Shown here piece by piece: positions 17,225 through 26,994 of a DNA stretch of 64,000 bases. The stretch is taken from assembly GCF_943736985.1 (NCBI RefSeq), contig NZ_CALSFS010000014.1, positions 1-64,000 of the forward strand. The letters are read 5' to 3'. The translations under genes were made by a program, and so were the position numbers. The first letter of the stretch is position 1. Each line of letters opens with the position of its first letter. A model generated the notes under the pieces. That model saw nothing but the letters and a program-made list of their open reading frames with translations, was not told the origin of the DNA and did not search any database. Source of the DNA: Clostridium sp. Marseille-Q2269 (lineage in GTDB: Bacteria > Bacillota > Clostridia > Clostridiales > Clostridiaceae).

Positions 17225-19861
17225 TTATACTATTTCATTTTTGATTGATTCTACTACATTACTTTTTTTAATGCAGTTTGAAGAAAAATAATATGATAAA
17301 AAAATAGATACAATTATAAGTATAGTATAGGTTGAAATTATTCCTACTGGGAAAACAAACATAAACTCGGACCATGTTATTAGGGTTAAATGCATCATAT
17401 AAAAACAAATAAAAAATATTATTGGGATACTTACAATAATAGGTGTTACAGCAAAGAATAAACCTTCTATCATCAGCATTTTATTTAATCCTTTTGGTGT
17501 TAATCCTACTGATCTAAATATAGCAAATTCTCTCTTGCGTACTCTAAGATTATTAGAAATTGTAGAAAAAACATTAAAAATACCAATTAAACCAATCATT
17601 AAGGCTATAGCAAAAACACCACTAGTTGTAGCTTTTTTAACCAGCTTATCATGATTTTTTCCTTCCAATAGACTCCATATCCTAAAGTCTTCGGATCCAA
17701 GGTAAGAACTACAAATCTTAGTTAATTTTTTCTTTGTGCTGGCACTAACCTTATCACCCACCAATAAATCAATTGACATAATGTTGTATTCAAGCATGCG
17801 ATCTGGTGAAAAATTACTAACTATTTTCTGATATGTTTTCATAGGTACTATACAAGCTATGCTGTATCCACCTGTTGATAGTTCACCTGGAAAAATTTTT
17901 GTAACAGCTCCTACTTGAACATTAAATTTATAATTTCCATTAATATTTTCCTCTACTTTTTCATTTAAAACTAGCTCATCGCCATCTTTTATATTTAATA
18001 ACGGCATGTTTTGTCCAGCTTTTGACCCTTTTGGTGTATAATATGTGCTGTCTAATAATATTCCTGTAGGTTCCCCATCTTGATAATATTTTTTAGAGTC
18101 AATACCAATTTCTTCACAATATTTTTTAAATGATTCATCGCTTAATCCAACTAAATTTGCTATAATTCTATGCTTCCCATTTTCATTCAATACATTATAT
18201 TTCATGGTATTTACTCCATCAAACCCTCCAGATTTAGAAAAAACATCTGACTCCTGTTTTGATGTTACATAGGTTGAAGTATGTACTTGTCTTCTTACTA
18301 CGCTTTTTTTAACTTCAGGCAAGGAAAGAATTTTATTTATCATTTCATCACTTGGTTCATCTGTAATATCTAGATTAACCCTCATATCATATTTGATTGT
18401 TTCATAATTTTTAGACTCAGCTAATTTGTATATATACATTACGCTAATATATCCAACTATTAAGGTAAAACAAATTGCAAGAGATAGTACAGCAGTACGT
18501 AAACTTTTTTTATTAGCTGAAAATTGCGATTTTGCTAGTACACCTTCTACACCAAATATTTTTTGTATTATAGGATGATTTTTCGGTTTCTTTAATTTGA
18601 CTTTGTTATTATTTTGACGTATTCCAACAATAGGTGATACTTTAGCTACTTTTCTTGCTGGAATATAAGCAGATATTAAAACGGTAATCAATGAAATACT
18701 AATAGCAAAAACAACTACTACCCATGAAAAGGGAACATTTATTTTTTTGAAATCCTCCATAGAACTAAGAATTTCATTAATTTTAAAAACAACTGTATAA
18801 CTAAATATATATCCTATTATAATGCCTATTGGTAATTGAACAAGCCAAAGTAAAAAGCCTTCATATAAAACTGAATGTTTAATTTGCTTTGGGGTTGCTC
18901 CTAAACTTTTTAAGATACCTAGTTGTTTAATCCTGTTATTGGCAGATAAAGAAAATGCATTATAGATAATAAGAATAAATGCTCCCATAACTAATAAAGT
19001 CATTATTATTATCATTGCTATTATTGCAATTATTTGAGTGTTTTCACCGTTTTTATTGCTAATTCCATATAAATTTAATAAAGGTGTATTATAACGAATA
19101 TTATATTTACCATATTCATCCTGTTTTAATCCCGTAGACTTAGCTATTTGGGGTAATAACTTGTAAATTTTATGAGGTTTCTCAAATCGTATATAAACTG
19201 TAAGTTCATCTTTAGATTTAATTTGTGAATGATCCAAGTATCCCATAGCAATATATCCAGGATATGCAGACACTCCAGAATAATCCATTTCTCCAACTAT
19301 GGTATACGTCTTAGTCCCTGTTACCTCGAAAGTCTCACCTGATTTTTTGAAATCTTGGGTTTTAATCATTTTATCACCCAACATACGATTACCTATGGGA
19401 ATAGTCAACTTATCACCAACTTTATAGGAAGGATTATCCAAGAAGAATAATTTTGATAAAACAATTTCTCCAGATTTTTGAGGAAGTTTACCTTTCATAA
19501 GATCATCTTGATTACCCATATCCGACCAAAAATTTGCATCTGCATCTCTCATTAATAGATAGGGACGTTTTGTATTTGAAAGTTTAGCAGTAATCCACTG
19601 TCCTTTAACCATGGTGGTTTCAACTTCTGGGTTTTCTGTTACATATTTTAATTTATCACCTGATATAGCATCCCATAATTCCCCATGCCAATAACCTTGC
19701 TTTTCAATTCTTATGGATACTTGTGCTTTCCATAAAGTATGTACAAATATACATAATGAGCATAAAAGTGCTGAGGCAATTATAATAGCAACTATTATAG
19801 AAATTGTATGTCTTTTATTCTTTTTCAAATGATGATATGTATATTCGCTCATGATATTCAT
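17225..19861 (-). CDS. ABC transporter permease, two FtsX domains
   Basis: 878 residues. An N-terminal helix (about 20-42) is followed by a large extracytoplasmic MacB-like domain (about 45-270). Then comes an FtsX core with three helices (about 278-405; [24 protein letters not shown]), a fourth helix, a second extracellular domain (about 490-730) and a second FtsX core (about 740-870; [19 protein letters not shown]). This is the layout of long permeases of peptide-resistance or lipoprotein-release transporters. Its ATG overlaps the ATPase stop. With the upstream two-component genes it forms a cassette likely responding to antimicrobial peptides or envelope stress (inferred). Confidence 0.88.
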   Translation of the reverse strand: MNIMSEYTYHHLKKNKRHTISIIVAIIIASALLCSLCIFVHTLWKAQVSIRIEKQGYWHGELWDAISGDKLKYVTENPEVETTMVKGQWITAKLSNTKRPYLLMRDADANFWSDMGNQDDLMKGKLPQKSGEIVLSKLFFLDNPSYKVGDKLTIPIGNRMLGDKMIKTQDFKKSGETFEVTGTKTYTIVGEMDYSGVSAYPGYIAMGYLDHSQIKSKDELTVYIRFEKPHKIYKLLPQIAKSTGLKQDEYGKYNIRYNTPLLNLYGISNKNGENTQIIAIIAMIIIMTLLVMGAFILIIYNAFSLSANNRIKQLGILKSLGATPKQIKHSVLYEGFLLWLVQLPIGIIIGYIFSYTVVFKINEILSSMEDFKKINVPFSWVVVVFAISISLITVLISAYIPARKVAKVSPIVGIRQNNNKVKLKKPKNHPIIQKIFGVEGVLAKSQFSANKKSLRTAVLSLAICFTLIVGYISVMYIYKLAESKNYETIKYDMRVNLDITDEPSDEMINKILSLPEVKKSVVRRQVHTSTYVTSKQESDVFSKSGGFDGVNTMKYNVLNENGKHRIIANLVGLSDESFKKYCEEIGIDSKKYYQDGEPTGILLDSTYYTPKGSKAGQNMPLLNIKDGDELVLNEKVEENINGNYKFNVQVGAVTKIFPGELSTGGYSIACIVPMKTYQKIVSNFSPDRMLEYNIMSIDLLVGDKVSASTKKKLTKICSSYLGSEDFRIWSLLEGKNHDKLVKKATTSGVFAIALMIGLIGIFNVFSTISNNLRVRKREFAIFRSVGLTPKGLNKMLMIEGLFFAVTPIIVSIPIIFFICFYMMHLTLITWSEFMFVFPVGIISTYTILIIVSIFLSYYFSSNCIKKSNVVESIKNEIV

Positions 19862-20541
19862 TATTTAATCACCTCATCTGATGCAATTTTACCATCAGCT
19901 ATTCTAATCATTCGATCTGCTGATAGTGCAATTTTTTCATCATGAGTTATCATTAAAATAGTCTGGTTATATTCTTTATTTGAAATCTTTAACATTTCAA
20001 GAATACTTTCAGAATTTTTCCTGTCAAGGTTTCCAGTAGGTTCATCTGCTAAAATAATAGAAGGTCTATATATTAATGAACGCCCAATAGCAACCCTTTG
20101 TTGCTGCCCACCTGAAAGCTGGTTTGGTAGGTAATTAATCCTTTCTTTTAAACCAAGTATTTCTACAACCTTATCAAATTCTTCCTTTTTAGGTTTTCTG
20201 CTATCTAAAAGCATAGGTAATAATATATTTTTTTCAACAGTTAAAGTAGGGATAAGATTAAAAAATTGATATATTAGTCCTACCTTTCGGCGACGAAATA
20301 AAGCTAATTTAGTTTCATTCATGGATGAAATATCAGTATCATCAATATAAATTTTACCTTTTGAAGGTTTATCCACTCCCCCTAACATATGTAGAAGTGT
20401 AGATTTTCCTGATCCACTTGGTCCAATTATTGAAACAAATTGTCCTTTGTTTATTTTCAAATTTAAATTATCCAATGCAGTAACCTTTGTTTCACCTATT
20501 CCGTAGGTTTTTGTAAGATTTTCAATTCTTAATATTTCCAA
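19861..20541 (-). CDS. ABC transporter ATP-binding protein, MacB/LolD type
   Basis: 226 residues. Walker A is GPSGSGKST (about 39-47), the Q-loop follows, the signature is [13 protein letters not shown] (about 141-153), Walker B is IILADEP, and the H-loop is MITHDEKIA. The sequence is typical of ATPases that partner FtsX-type permeases in mechanotransmission rather than ordinary transport. The permease follows with a one-base overlap. A palindrome at 20569-20597 separates it from the kinase gene and may allow separate control. Confidence 0.93.
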   Translation of the reverse strand: MEILRIENLTKTYGIGETKVTALDNLNLKINKGQFVSIIGPSGSGKSTLLHMLGGVDKPSKGKIYIDDTDISSMNETKLALFRRRKVGLIYQFFNLIPTLTVEKNILLPMLLDSRKPKKEEFDKVVEILGLKERINYLPNQLSGGQQQRVAIGRSLIYRPSIILADEPTGNLDRKNSESILEMLKISNKEYNQTILMITHDEKIALSADRMIRIADGKIASDEVIK

Positions 20542-20568
20542 AATATTTTCTCCTTTCTATAGTTCAAT

Positions 20569-20597
20569 ACCTGGTAAAAACATGTTTTTTACCGGGT
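20569..20597. repeat. palindrome between kinase and ABC genes
   Basis: ACCTGGTAAAAACATGTTTTTTACCGGGT is nearly self-complementary over its whole length and centred on CATG. No T-tract follows on the minus strand, so an operator for the response regulator or an RNA processing stem is as likely as a terminator. Confidence 0.5.
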
Positions 20598-20657
20598 GCT
20601 TTCTTTTATATACCACTATAATACCTTTGTTAAGTTACATTTTAGTGACATTGGTAA

Positions 20658-21859
20658 TTAATTTTTATAAAACTTTATTATAAATTTTGCTCCTCCTGTC
20701 TCCTTATTTACAGCAATAATTTCACCATTTTGTTTTTTATTATTGAATTTGCAACAGCAAGTCCAATCCCTACACTGTCTTTAGATGAATTCACACCCTT
20801 ATAAAATCTAGTAAAAATATTTGGAATATCCTTCTTATGAAATCCTGTGCCATTATCTTCAATTGTTATTTGTGTGCATATTGGGGTTTGTTTATAATCT
20901 ATAGAAATTTCTCCTCCATTCGGTGTGTGTTCAGAACAATTTTTTACTATATTTAAAATAGCTTCATTGATCCAGTGAAAATCACCAGTAAAAAATATAT
21001 CACTATTATCTTTTATAAAAAGTTGTTGGTTCTTTTTTTCTATCATTAAATGTAACGGCTCAACAGCTACATGCACTAATTCATCAACATTGATAGATGC
21101 ATATTCTAATATCATTGCATCTGCATCAATTTTTGAAATTATTAATAATGAGGATACTAAATAATTTAAACGCTGTATCTGTGCTGAAATGCTTTCAATA
21201 TATAAGGATTCTTCTCCTTCAATATAACTACTTTCTAACAATTCAACCATAAGGGACATAGATGTAAGAGGGGTTTTAAGTTGGTGGGATATATCTGCAA
21301 GATTATTACATAGCTTCTCTTTTTCTTTTCTTTCCTTTTCCCTACTTTCTCTAAGCATCATAACTGTTTTATATAATTCATCTTCTAAAATTGAAAATTC
21401 GTCTTCTTTCTTCTCAATTTGCATTTTATAAATCCCTTGATTTATATTGTAAATATATTCTGCTAAATTGTGTATACGTCTGCGCTTTATAATATTTAAA
21501 ATTACTAATGAACCTACAAAATAAAAAAATAGTAAAGCAATTAATAATAAAATACTAATAACTATTTTATTAAACATTTGATAATTATTAAAATTACTTT
21601 TAAAATCTTCAACATAACTGTATTTTTCTAATACTTTTCTACCCTTATTTATATCTGTTGAATTTTTCTTTTTTAGTGCCGATACCAAAGCTTGTTCAAT
21701 ATCAGAATTATCATTAACTCCAGCCCCTATAAGTTGTGCTGTTTTCTCATAAAAATTTTTCTTTGCCTGCGTATAAATGACTCCACCAAATATAGCACAA
21801 AGAAGTGTTATGTATACTAAACTACTAAGAAACCACACTATCATACTTTTTTTCTTCAT
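20658..21859 (-). pseudogene. sensor histidine kinase, frameshifted near its C-terminus
   Basis: As it stands the frame gives 383 residues: two membrane helices (about 8-30 and 97-122) around a short outer loop, HAMP-like region, histidine box DISHQLKTPLTSM (about 195), N-box IVKNCSEHTPNGG, and G-boxes DNGTGF and VGIGLAVANSIIK. After that a six-A run (20733-20738) shifts the frame. Adding one A restores KQNGEI, then KETGGAKFIIKFYKN and a stop at 20658. The shift removes the last roughly 27 normal residues, a beta-strand of the ATPase domain. It could be a sequencing error, decay or a phase-variable tract. It pairs with the upstream response regulator. Confidence 0.8.
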
Positions 21860-21867
21860 ATAAATAT

Positions 21868-22533
21868 TTAATCCTCCATTCTATAACCTATTCCTCTCAC
21901 TGTTCTAATAAAAGAATCATCTCCTAACTTCTCTCTAAGACGTTTAATTGCCACGGATAATGTATTGTTATTTACAAATTCTCCATTACAGTCCCAAAGC
22001 TTTTCCAATAAAATGGTTCTTGTCAAAGTACGATTTTTATTTTCTAGCAATTTTAGTAATAAATTATACTCACCAACTGTCAATTCTATTTCATGGTTAT
22101 CTTTATACACTCTTCCTTCTGACTTTATTACTTTAATATCTTTACAACATAAAATGGACTCTTGTTTATTCTGTTTAAGGGTTCTACGTAAAACAGCAGT
22201 AATACGAGCTTGTAAAACACTTAATTTAAACGGTTTTGTAATATAGTCATCCCCACCCATATCTAGTCCTTTTATCATAGTACTTTCTTCATCTGTCACA
22301 GTAAGAAAAATAATAGGAATATCTTTAATTCTTTTTATATAACTGCAAAAATCAAATCCTGATCCATCAGGAAGATTTAAATCTAGTAATATTAAATCTA
22401 TATCTGTTTTAAAAAGCTCTTTTCCTTTTTTTAAATTTTTACCATGAATAACTCTGTAATTATTTTTCAATAAAAATGACTTAATTCCAAAAGCAATTGT
22501 ATCATCGTCTTCAATTATCAAAATTGTAACCAT
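21868..22533 (-). CDS. OmpR-family response regulator
   Basis: 221 residues. The receiver domain has EDDD near the N-terminus, the phospho-acceptor Asp in DLILLDLNLPDGSG (about residue 51), Thr in FLTVTD and Lys in YITKPFKL. A C-terminal winged helix (about 130-220) ends RTVRGIGYRM. It is the first gene of the RR-HK-ABC-permease cassette and lies 8 bases from the kinase start. Such regulators commonly activate their own ABC genes in response to peptide antibiotics. Confidence 0.92.
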   Translation of the reverse strand: MVTILIIEDDDTIAFGIKSFLLKNNYRVIHGKNLKKGKELFKTDIDLILLDLNLPDGSGFDFCSYIKRIKDIPIIFLTVTDEESTMIKGLDMGGDDYITKPFKLSVLQARITAVLRRTLKQNKQESILCCKDIKVIKSEGRVYKDNHEIELTVGEYNLLLKLLENKNRTLTRTILLEKLWDCNGEFVNNNTLSVAIKRLREKLGDDSFIRTVRGIGYRMED

Positions 22534-23103
22534 TTCTGTCTCTCCTTAATCTCTTATAATTGTTATCTTGGTTTCTTACATATTTTAAATAATTAAATGA
22601 ATTTTCATATATTTTAATCATATAATAGTTCATATGAAATGCGTTATGATCAATGTTTCATAGAAGTTTCAATGTAAAATAAATTTTTGAAAATCTAGCT
22701 TAAGCTGTTATGCTAATAAAATTATTAATATAATTTATAAATATAATCTCTTATGTCTAAAAATCTGGACAAATTTAATAAGAAGTTAAAAATATATACT
22801 ATAGCTTTATAGTAAAAATTCTACCACAATTGTAAAAAACATAAAAATTATTTATAAATATGTTATTAAAGTAAAAATAAATCATATGATATATCATTTA
22901 CCCTAAATGTTAACAATAAAAAAGCATCTCTCATGAGATGCTTAAGTAACTACTATACAATTATAAAATTTCATATTATGTTTATTTAAAGTAATACGCA
23001 TATACCTTAATCACTTAGTTTTTCAATATGGGAATATTGAGATAAAAGTTTCTCATTTGCTATTTCCAGCTGTTTATAATTTATATAAGAATTTTATCTA
23101 TAT
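22534..23103. other. gap with no intact gene
   Basis: The stretch is very A+T rich. It contains a hairpin terminator at 22918-22943. On the minus strand at 23007-23092 it has a short open stretch, NYKQLEIANEKLLSQYSHIE, that looks like the coiled linker before the histidine box of a HisKA_3 kinase. That fragment has no start codon and stops at once, so it is at best a relic. I see no RNA gene. Confidence 0.5.
22918..22943 (-). terminator. terminator after the LiaI-like membrane gene
   Basis: AAGCATCTC and GAGATGCTT pair over a 4-base loop, with TTTTTTA following on the minus strand. It is 160 bases beyond the last gene of the ECF sigma operon. Confidence 0.75.
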
Positions 23104-23409
23104 CTAGATTGTTCCCTTAAACACTGCCCAATGAGTAGTAATAAATTCTGTTACTCCCATTCCCATAGCAAAGAATAATAAAAGCATGACTAATACTACT
23201 GCCCCAAAATCATATTTCATTTTTTCTTCTTTATTTATTATATAAGCTGTAAGAATTTCTATTCCTAAGAGCACTAGCACCATAGGCCAAAAAGATACTA
23301 TTAAAGAAATGTCAATGTTGTTAATAACTGATCTAAGTAAAAACATTATTCCAGATATAACTAAAACAATACCTGCAGTTAATGTCCCTACTCTACGTCC
23401 TTTAAGCAT
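23104..23409 (-). CDS. small membrane protein, LiaI/LiaF-like transmembrane domain (DUF5668-like)
   Basis: 101 residues with an RRVGTLTAGIVLVISGIMFL start and four hydrophobic segments. The pattern resembles the N-terminal membrane domain shared by LiaI, LiaF and DUF5668 proteins, which sit in envelope-stress operons. Its start overlaps the upstream TM2-domain gene by 8 bases. It is the last gene of the sigma/anti-sigma operon, so it is probably an envelope-stress effector, but the mechanism is unknown. Confidence 0.7.
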   Translation of the reverse strand: MLKGRRVGTLTAGIVLVISGIMFLLRSVINNIDISLIVSFWPMVLVLLGIEILTAYIINKEEKMKYDFGAVVLVMLLLFFAMGMGVTEFITTHWAVFKGTI

Positions 23410-23926
23410 CTATTTTACACTCCCTTTTTTTCCCCTTAATAAGTCTTATACCAATAACGATTATTGTCACCCCTATAATTATCTTAGGGATTTGTTTCAT
23501 AAAATGATGTGTAACTGAATAGATTTCTTGTGGAATATATCCTTCTAAAATATTTAGAATATTATCACCCATTAAATAAATACCTGAAATTAATACTACT
23601 ACACCAATAGCAAGATTACGTTTTTCAAATATACTTTTATCTAATTCTGATAATTTATCTATAGAGAATAAATACTTATCTTCTAAAATTAAAAATTCTT
23701 CATCATCTACACTTAATCTATTCATACAATCGAAAAATGAGTAAAACCAAATAAGTGGCAAAATAAATAATAATGGTCCTATATCAAGCCAAGTGGAAAA
23801 AAATATTAAAAATAAAAATACAGACATAAAAGACACACCTATTTTCATAAATCCCATATACATGTGTCCTGCCCCAGGCAAAAGTGAAAAAACAAAAGTT
23901 AAGAATTTACTTTTCTTTTTTATCAT
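23402..23926 (-). CDS. TM2-domain / DUF5668-like membrane protein
   Basis: 174 residues. The N-terminus contains a TM2-like motif, LLPGAGHMYMGFMKIGVSFM, with a second helix after it. The middle is charged (about 75-105). The C-terminal part holds two more helices similar to the LiaI-like domain of the next gene. It overlaps the anti-sigma gene by 20 bases and the next gene by 8, so the operon is tightly coupled. No catalytic residues are visible. A role in envelope homeostasis is inferred from operon position. Confidence 0.72.
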   Translation of the reverse strand: MIKKKSKFLTFVFSLLPGAGHMYMGFMKIGVSFMSVFLFLIFFSTWLDIGPLLFILPLIWFYSFFDCMNRLSVDDEEFLILEDKYLFSIDKLSELDKSIFEKRNLAIGVVVLISGIYLMGDNILNILEGYIPQEIYSVTHHFMKQIPKIIIGVTIIVIGIRLIKGKKRECKIDA

Positions 23927-24359
23927 TATTAAAAACCTCCATTTTAATTATCTTTTCAGAAAATGTATTAAGATTTGAATTAATCGAATTTATAAAACTT
24001 AAATTTAATGGCTTTACATGGTTTACTTTTGTACTGGCCAAAAAATTTAATCCATTTGAAAAAACCATAATTAATGCTATACTAGCAGCAATTGCAACTC
24101 TGGCACAGTACCTATTAAATTGAATATTATTTTCTTTATTACTTTTTATTTTAATTTGTACTTTTTCTTCGAAACCTAAAGGAGCTTGTGCAAGTTCGTC
24201 ATTTTCAAAACTATCAGCAAATATACCAGCACATTTCTCACAATCACTAATATGATCCAATACTAAAATCAATTCTTCGTCCTTAAGAGTGCCAAATTTA
24301 AGTGACTTTATTGTGTATTCAGTTAAATGTCCTTCTTTGTTAAATAATATTGGCTTCAC
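23907..24359 (-). CDS. anti-sigma factor with zinc-binding HxxxCxxC motif
   Basis: The start chosen is GTG at 24357-24359, which overlaps the sigma stop as GTGA and follows AGGAGG by a good distance. The 150-residue product has the ZAS motif HISDCEKC (about 40-47), a single membrane helix (about 86-106; VAIAASIALIMVFSNGL) and a short outer tail. This is the standard layout of membrane anti-sigma factors that hold an ECF sigma until a signal triggers release. It is coupled to the sigma gene directly upstream. Confidence 0.85.
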   Translation of the reverse strand: MKPILFNKEGHLTEYTIKSLKFGTLKDEELILVLDHISDCEKCAGIFADSFENDELAQAPLGFEEKVQIKIKSNKENNIQFNRYCARVAIAASIALIMVFSNGLNFLASTKVNHVKPLNLSFINSINSNLNTFSEKIIKMEVFNNDKKEK

Positions 24360-24871
24360 ATAAACTCCTCCTTCCATAAATCTCTTAATAATTTTTTTGA
24401 TCTATACAATTGTGTTTCTAAAGTTTTTATGTTTTTTCCAGTTTTCTTTGCCAAATGTGAAAGTTTAATATCTTTACAAAAATAGCTTATGGCCACAGTT
24501 TTATATGGCTCTTTTAATTTATTACATACTGCATATATTCTCTCCATGGCATTTTTTTTAACTATTGTTTCTTCTGGAGAATCTCCATGATCTTTTATGT
24601 TCTCATACTTTTTATCCCATAAACTAATATTTGTTCTTATTTTGCTCTTAAAATAATCTTTACACTTATTTGCAGCAATGGTAGTAATCCAAGCTTTGAA
24701 GTTGCCACCATCAAACTTTTCATAATTTTCATATGCAGCTAAAAAAGTTTGCTGTGCCAAATCTTCAGCATCGAAATAATTTTTTGTAAAGGATAGACAA
24801 ATAGTAATAATTAACCGTTCATATTGTTTTATACAATTTGCAAATTGTTCCTTCTCAATAATTATCACCAC
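24356..24871 (-). CDS. ECF-family RNA polymerase sigma factor
   Basis: Up to 171 residues; the exact start is uncertain because two GTG codons follow AAGGTGG. Region 2 (about 15-80) has the DAEDLAQQTFLAAYENYEKF and KAWITTIAANKCKDYFK motifs. Region 4 (about 115-165) has LKEPYKTVAISYFCKDI and LETQLYRSKKLLRDLW. It is first of four genes with an anti-sigma factor and two membrane proteins. Such systems in Firmicutes answer cell-envelope stress. A relic of a second ECF gene lies just upstream. Confidence 0.9.
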   Translation of the reverse strand: MVIIIEKEQFANCIKQYERLIITICLSFTKNYFDAEDLAQQTFLAAYENYEKFDGGNFKAWITTIAANKCKDYFKSKIRTNISLWDKKYENIKDHGDSPEETIVKKNAMERIYAVCNKLKEPYKTVAISYFCKDIKLSHLAKKTGKNIKTLETQLYRSKKLLRDLWKEEFM

Positions 24872-24889
24872 CTTCTTTTATCCTTACAT

Positions 24890-25027
24890 TTAATATAACG
24901 ATTGAGAACTAAAAAACACTTCAATATTTAATATAATTATAATAAAAATTTTTATGAGCTTACTAAATGCTACTTTATCACCTTTTTTCGCTAACCTAGC
25001 CAATTCTATCAAGTCTGTATGTTCCAT
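24890..25027 (-). pseudogene. N-terminal relic of a second ECF sigma factor
   Basis: An ATG at 25025-25027 with AGGAGG-like GGAGG before it opens 45 residues starting MEHTDLIELARLAKKGDKVA followed by FSKLIKIF, the usual beginning of ECF sigma factors. After about 25 residues it runs into a hydrophobic non-family tail and stops. The rest of the gene is missing. It lies 19 bases upstream of the intact ECF gene, so it may be a degraded tandem copy whose promoter and start now lead into the operon. Confidence 0.65.
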
Positions 25028-25107
25028 TTTAACCTCCATATTACAATATACTCACATTTTACATTCATGTATTAGATAAGTTAGGGTCACTTTTGGTTCT
25101 TTATTCA

Positions 25108-25144
25108 ATCAAAAATACTGGAACAGTTTTTTACCATTCCAGTA
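25108..25144 (-). terminator. terminator of the second ABC/two-component cassette
   Basis: TACTGGAA and TTCCAGTA form an 8-bp stem (25116-25144) followed on the minus strand by TTTTTG. It lies about 150 bases after the kinase stop. Confidence 0.65.
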
Positions 25145-25296
25145 ATATAATCATCTTTATATATTTTAGATATTTTGTTTATTAATTCTATACAACTCTT
25201 GCTTGTTAAAAAATAATCTAAAAGATTTGTTATAATAACAGACTTTTTTGTTGTTTTATAAAATTAAAAGATAATCATAATGCTTTATTATAAAAT

Positions 25297-26202
25297 TTAT
25301 ATATATCTCCATTCACATATAATAGAAACCCTATTTTTTTCAAACTTTGATGTTATAATTCCCTCCATCTTTTCCATTAGACTTTTTACAATAGAAAGTC
25401 CAAGTCCTGCACCTTGTCCTTTTCTTACCTTATCTGCCATATAAAATCTATCAAACATACATAGTACATCTTTCTCACAAATACTAGTACATATATTAGA
25501 AATTTTAAATATAACTTTATCATTACTTCTTTCTAAATTTATTTCAATATCTTTTTCTCCATATTTTAATGTATTAGAAAGTAGATTCTCAAATACCCTT
25601 TCTAAACTATCCTTATCACCCATTATAAAAATGGGGTTATCCACAATATTTATTTTTGGTTCAATTCCTCTGCTGTGAAAGGCTTCATAAAATGATAATA
25701 TTTCATTACGTACCATATTAGTTAAATTTATTTTTATCATATCTAATTCATAATCTTCACTTTCTATTGAAGCTAATTCAAAAAAATCATTTATAAGTAT
25801 ATTTAATTTACTAGTTTTACTTTTAAGTATATCCATTGCTTCTTTTTTATCTATTTCATCATTTTCAAGTAATTTTAGATATCCTATTATTGAAGTCACT
25901 GGAGTTCTTAAGTCATGAGACATATTAGCTATTCCCTGTTTCAATGTGTTTTCAAACATTATCTTTTCTTGTTCATTTTTTTTATATAGTTCTAGATACT
26001 CATTAATTTGAAAACTAAGCTCTTCTATATTTTTATCTTTTATTTCAGTATTAACCTTCTTATTTGTTTTTCTCTCATTAAATTCTCTAATCTGATTGGT
26101 AATATCTCTTATTTGTCTTTTATATAAAAATACCTTAATACACATTACTATTGAAAATATAATCATAAAAATCACGAACAAAATAACAGCAAATAAATAC
26201 AT
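25297..26202 (-). CDS. sensor histidine kinase of the BcrS/lantibiotic-immunity type
   Basis: 301 residues. A single N-terminal helix (about 3-25) without a real outer loop is followed by a coiled stretch, the histidine box MSHDLRTPVTSI (about 97), N-box NLLSNTLKYGEKDI, and G-boxes including GAGLGLSIVKSLMEKMEG. Kinases with so little outside sequence usually sense through a partner transporter. Here the ABC ATPase and permease genes lie directly upstream in the same unit, which supports such a sensing complex. Confidence 0.88.
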   Translation of the reverse strand: MYLFAVILFVIFMIIFSIVMCIKVFLYKRQIRDITNQIREFNERKTNKKVNTEIKDKNIEELSFQINEYLELYKKNEQEKIMFENTLKQGIANMSHDLRTPVTSIIGYLKLLENDEIDKKEAMDILKSKTSKLNILINDFFELASIESEDYELDMIKINLTNMVRNEILSFYEAFHSRGIEPKINIVDNPIFIMGDKDSLERVFENLLSNTLKYGEKDIEINLERSNDKVIFKISNICTSICEKDVLCMFDRFYMADKVRKGQGAGLGLSIVKSLMEKMEGIITSKFEKNRVSIICEWRYI

Positions 26203-26241
26203 CTCATTTCTCCTAATTTATATAATAATTTTTTATCTTGA

Positions 26242-26994
26242 TTACTTAATATCTTTATGTTTTACATATAAAACACTTATTAAAGTTGTTATTGTAAAAA
26301 TTACTATTGATGAAATTATTGCACTTATGATAACTGATTTTGGTGCAAATCTTGCTAGTGCTTCTCTACCAACAATAACAGGAAATACGCATTTAATTAT
26401 AGCTGGAATAGGTGGCTTCAAACCTAATGCTTGAAATGCTAATGTAAATAAAATTGGTGAAAAAGCTGTACACACATTACTTCTTATTATTATAGCAATC
26501 ATAGAAACTATGGACATTGTTGCCACACTATACATTATCCCAATAATAACTACTCTAATTAAATATAATATAGTGCTATAATTTAAAGTTTTACAAAATC
26601 CATAGTTAATTGAAACATGTATAACTAAAATTGTTGTATATATTAACTGTAAAAATAAAAAAGTTATTATAAAGACTATTAATTTACTTAATATAACTTT
26701 ACTTCTCTTATATCCATAAATAAAACTTTTATTCATATTATGCTTTAAGTCTTTAGCAATAAATTCTCCTGCAAATAAAGAAAATATAAAACTTGTAATC
26801 ACAAGCCATTCAAATGCAAATTCTATTGAATCCATTCCATTTACAAGATAAAGATGTTCTTTTTTCATACTTGTTATATTTGAATAGTAACTATGAATCA
26901 TAAGAAATAAAACCAATAGTGTTAATATTATAATTCCAATAAGATACTTGCTCTTTTTTAATTTATAAAATTCTCCTCTAATCAAATTACTCAT
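26242..26994 (-). CDS. ABC-2 type permease, lantibiotic/bacitracin-resistance family
   Basis: The start chosen is ATG 26992-26994, after GGAGGGG; an upstream in-frame start lacks spacing. The 250-residue protein has six hydrophobic segments and starts MSNLIRGEFYKLKKSKYL, the usual form of BcrB/LanE-like subunits. It overlaps the ATPase gene by 8 bases. With the ATPase it probably removes peptide antibiotics from the membrane or senses them. The substrate is unknown. The peptide made at 1425-1574 is 25 kb away, so no link can be claimed. Confidence 0.88.
   Translation of the reverse strand: MSNLIRGEFYKLKKSKYLIGIIILTLLVLFLMIHSYYSNITSMKKEHLYLVNGMDSIEFAFEWLVITSFIFSLFAGEFIAKDLKHNMNKSFIYGYKRSKVILSKLIVFIITFLFLQLIYTTILVIHVSINYGFCKTLNYSTILYLIRVVIIGIMYSVATMSIVSMIAIIIRSNVCTAFSPILFTLAFQALGLKPPIPAIIKCVFPVIVGREALARFAPKSVIISAIISSIVIFTITTLISVLYVKHKDIK

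Larger units (their letters stand above)
24872..25296. other. gap between two operons
   Basis: Contents: the ECF relic (24890-25027), presumably the promoter of the sigma operon, and a terminator at 25108-25144 for the kinase gene transcribed from the right. No other gene or RNA is visible. Confidence 0.5.

Noticed and set aside
23007-23092. Short frame resembling a histidine-kinase linker
   Set aside because: Only about 28 residues between stops with no start codon; similarity is to a low-complexity coiled coil, too weak for a gene call.
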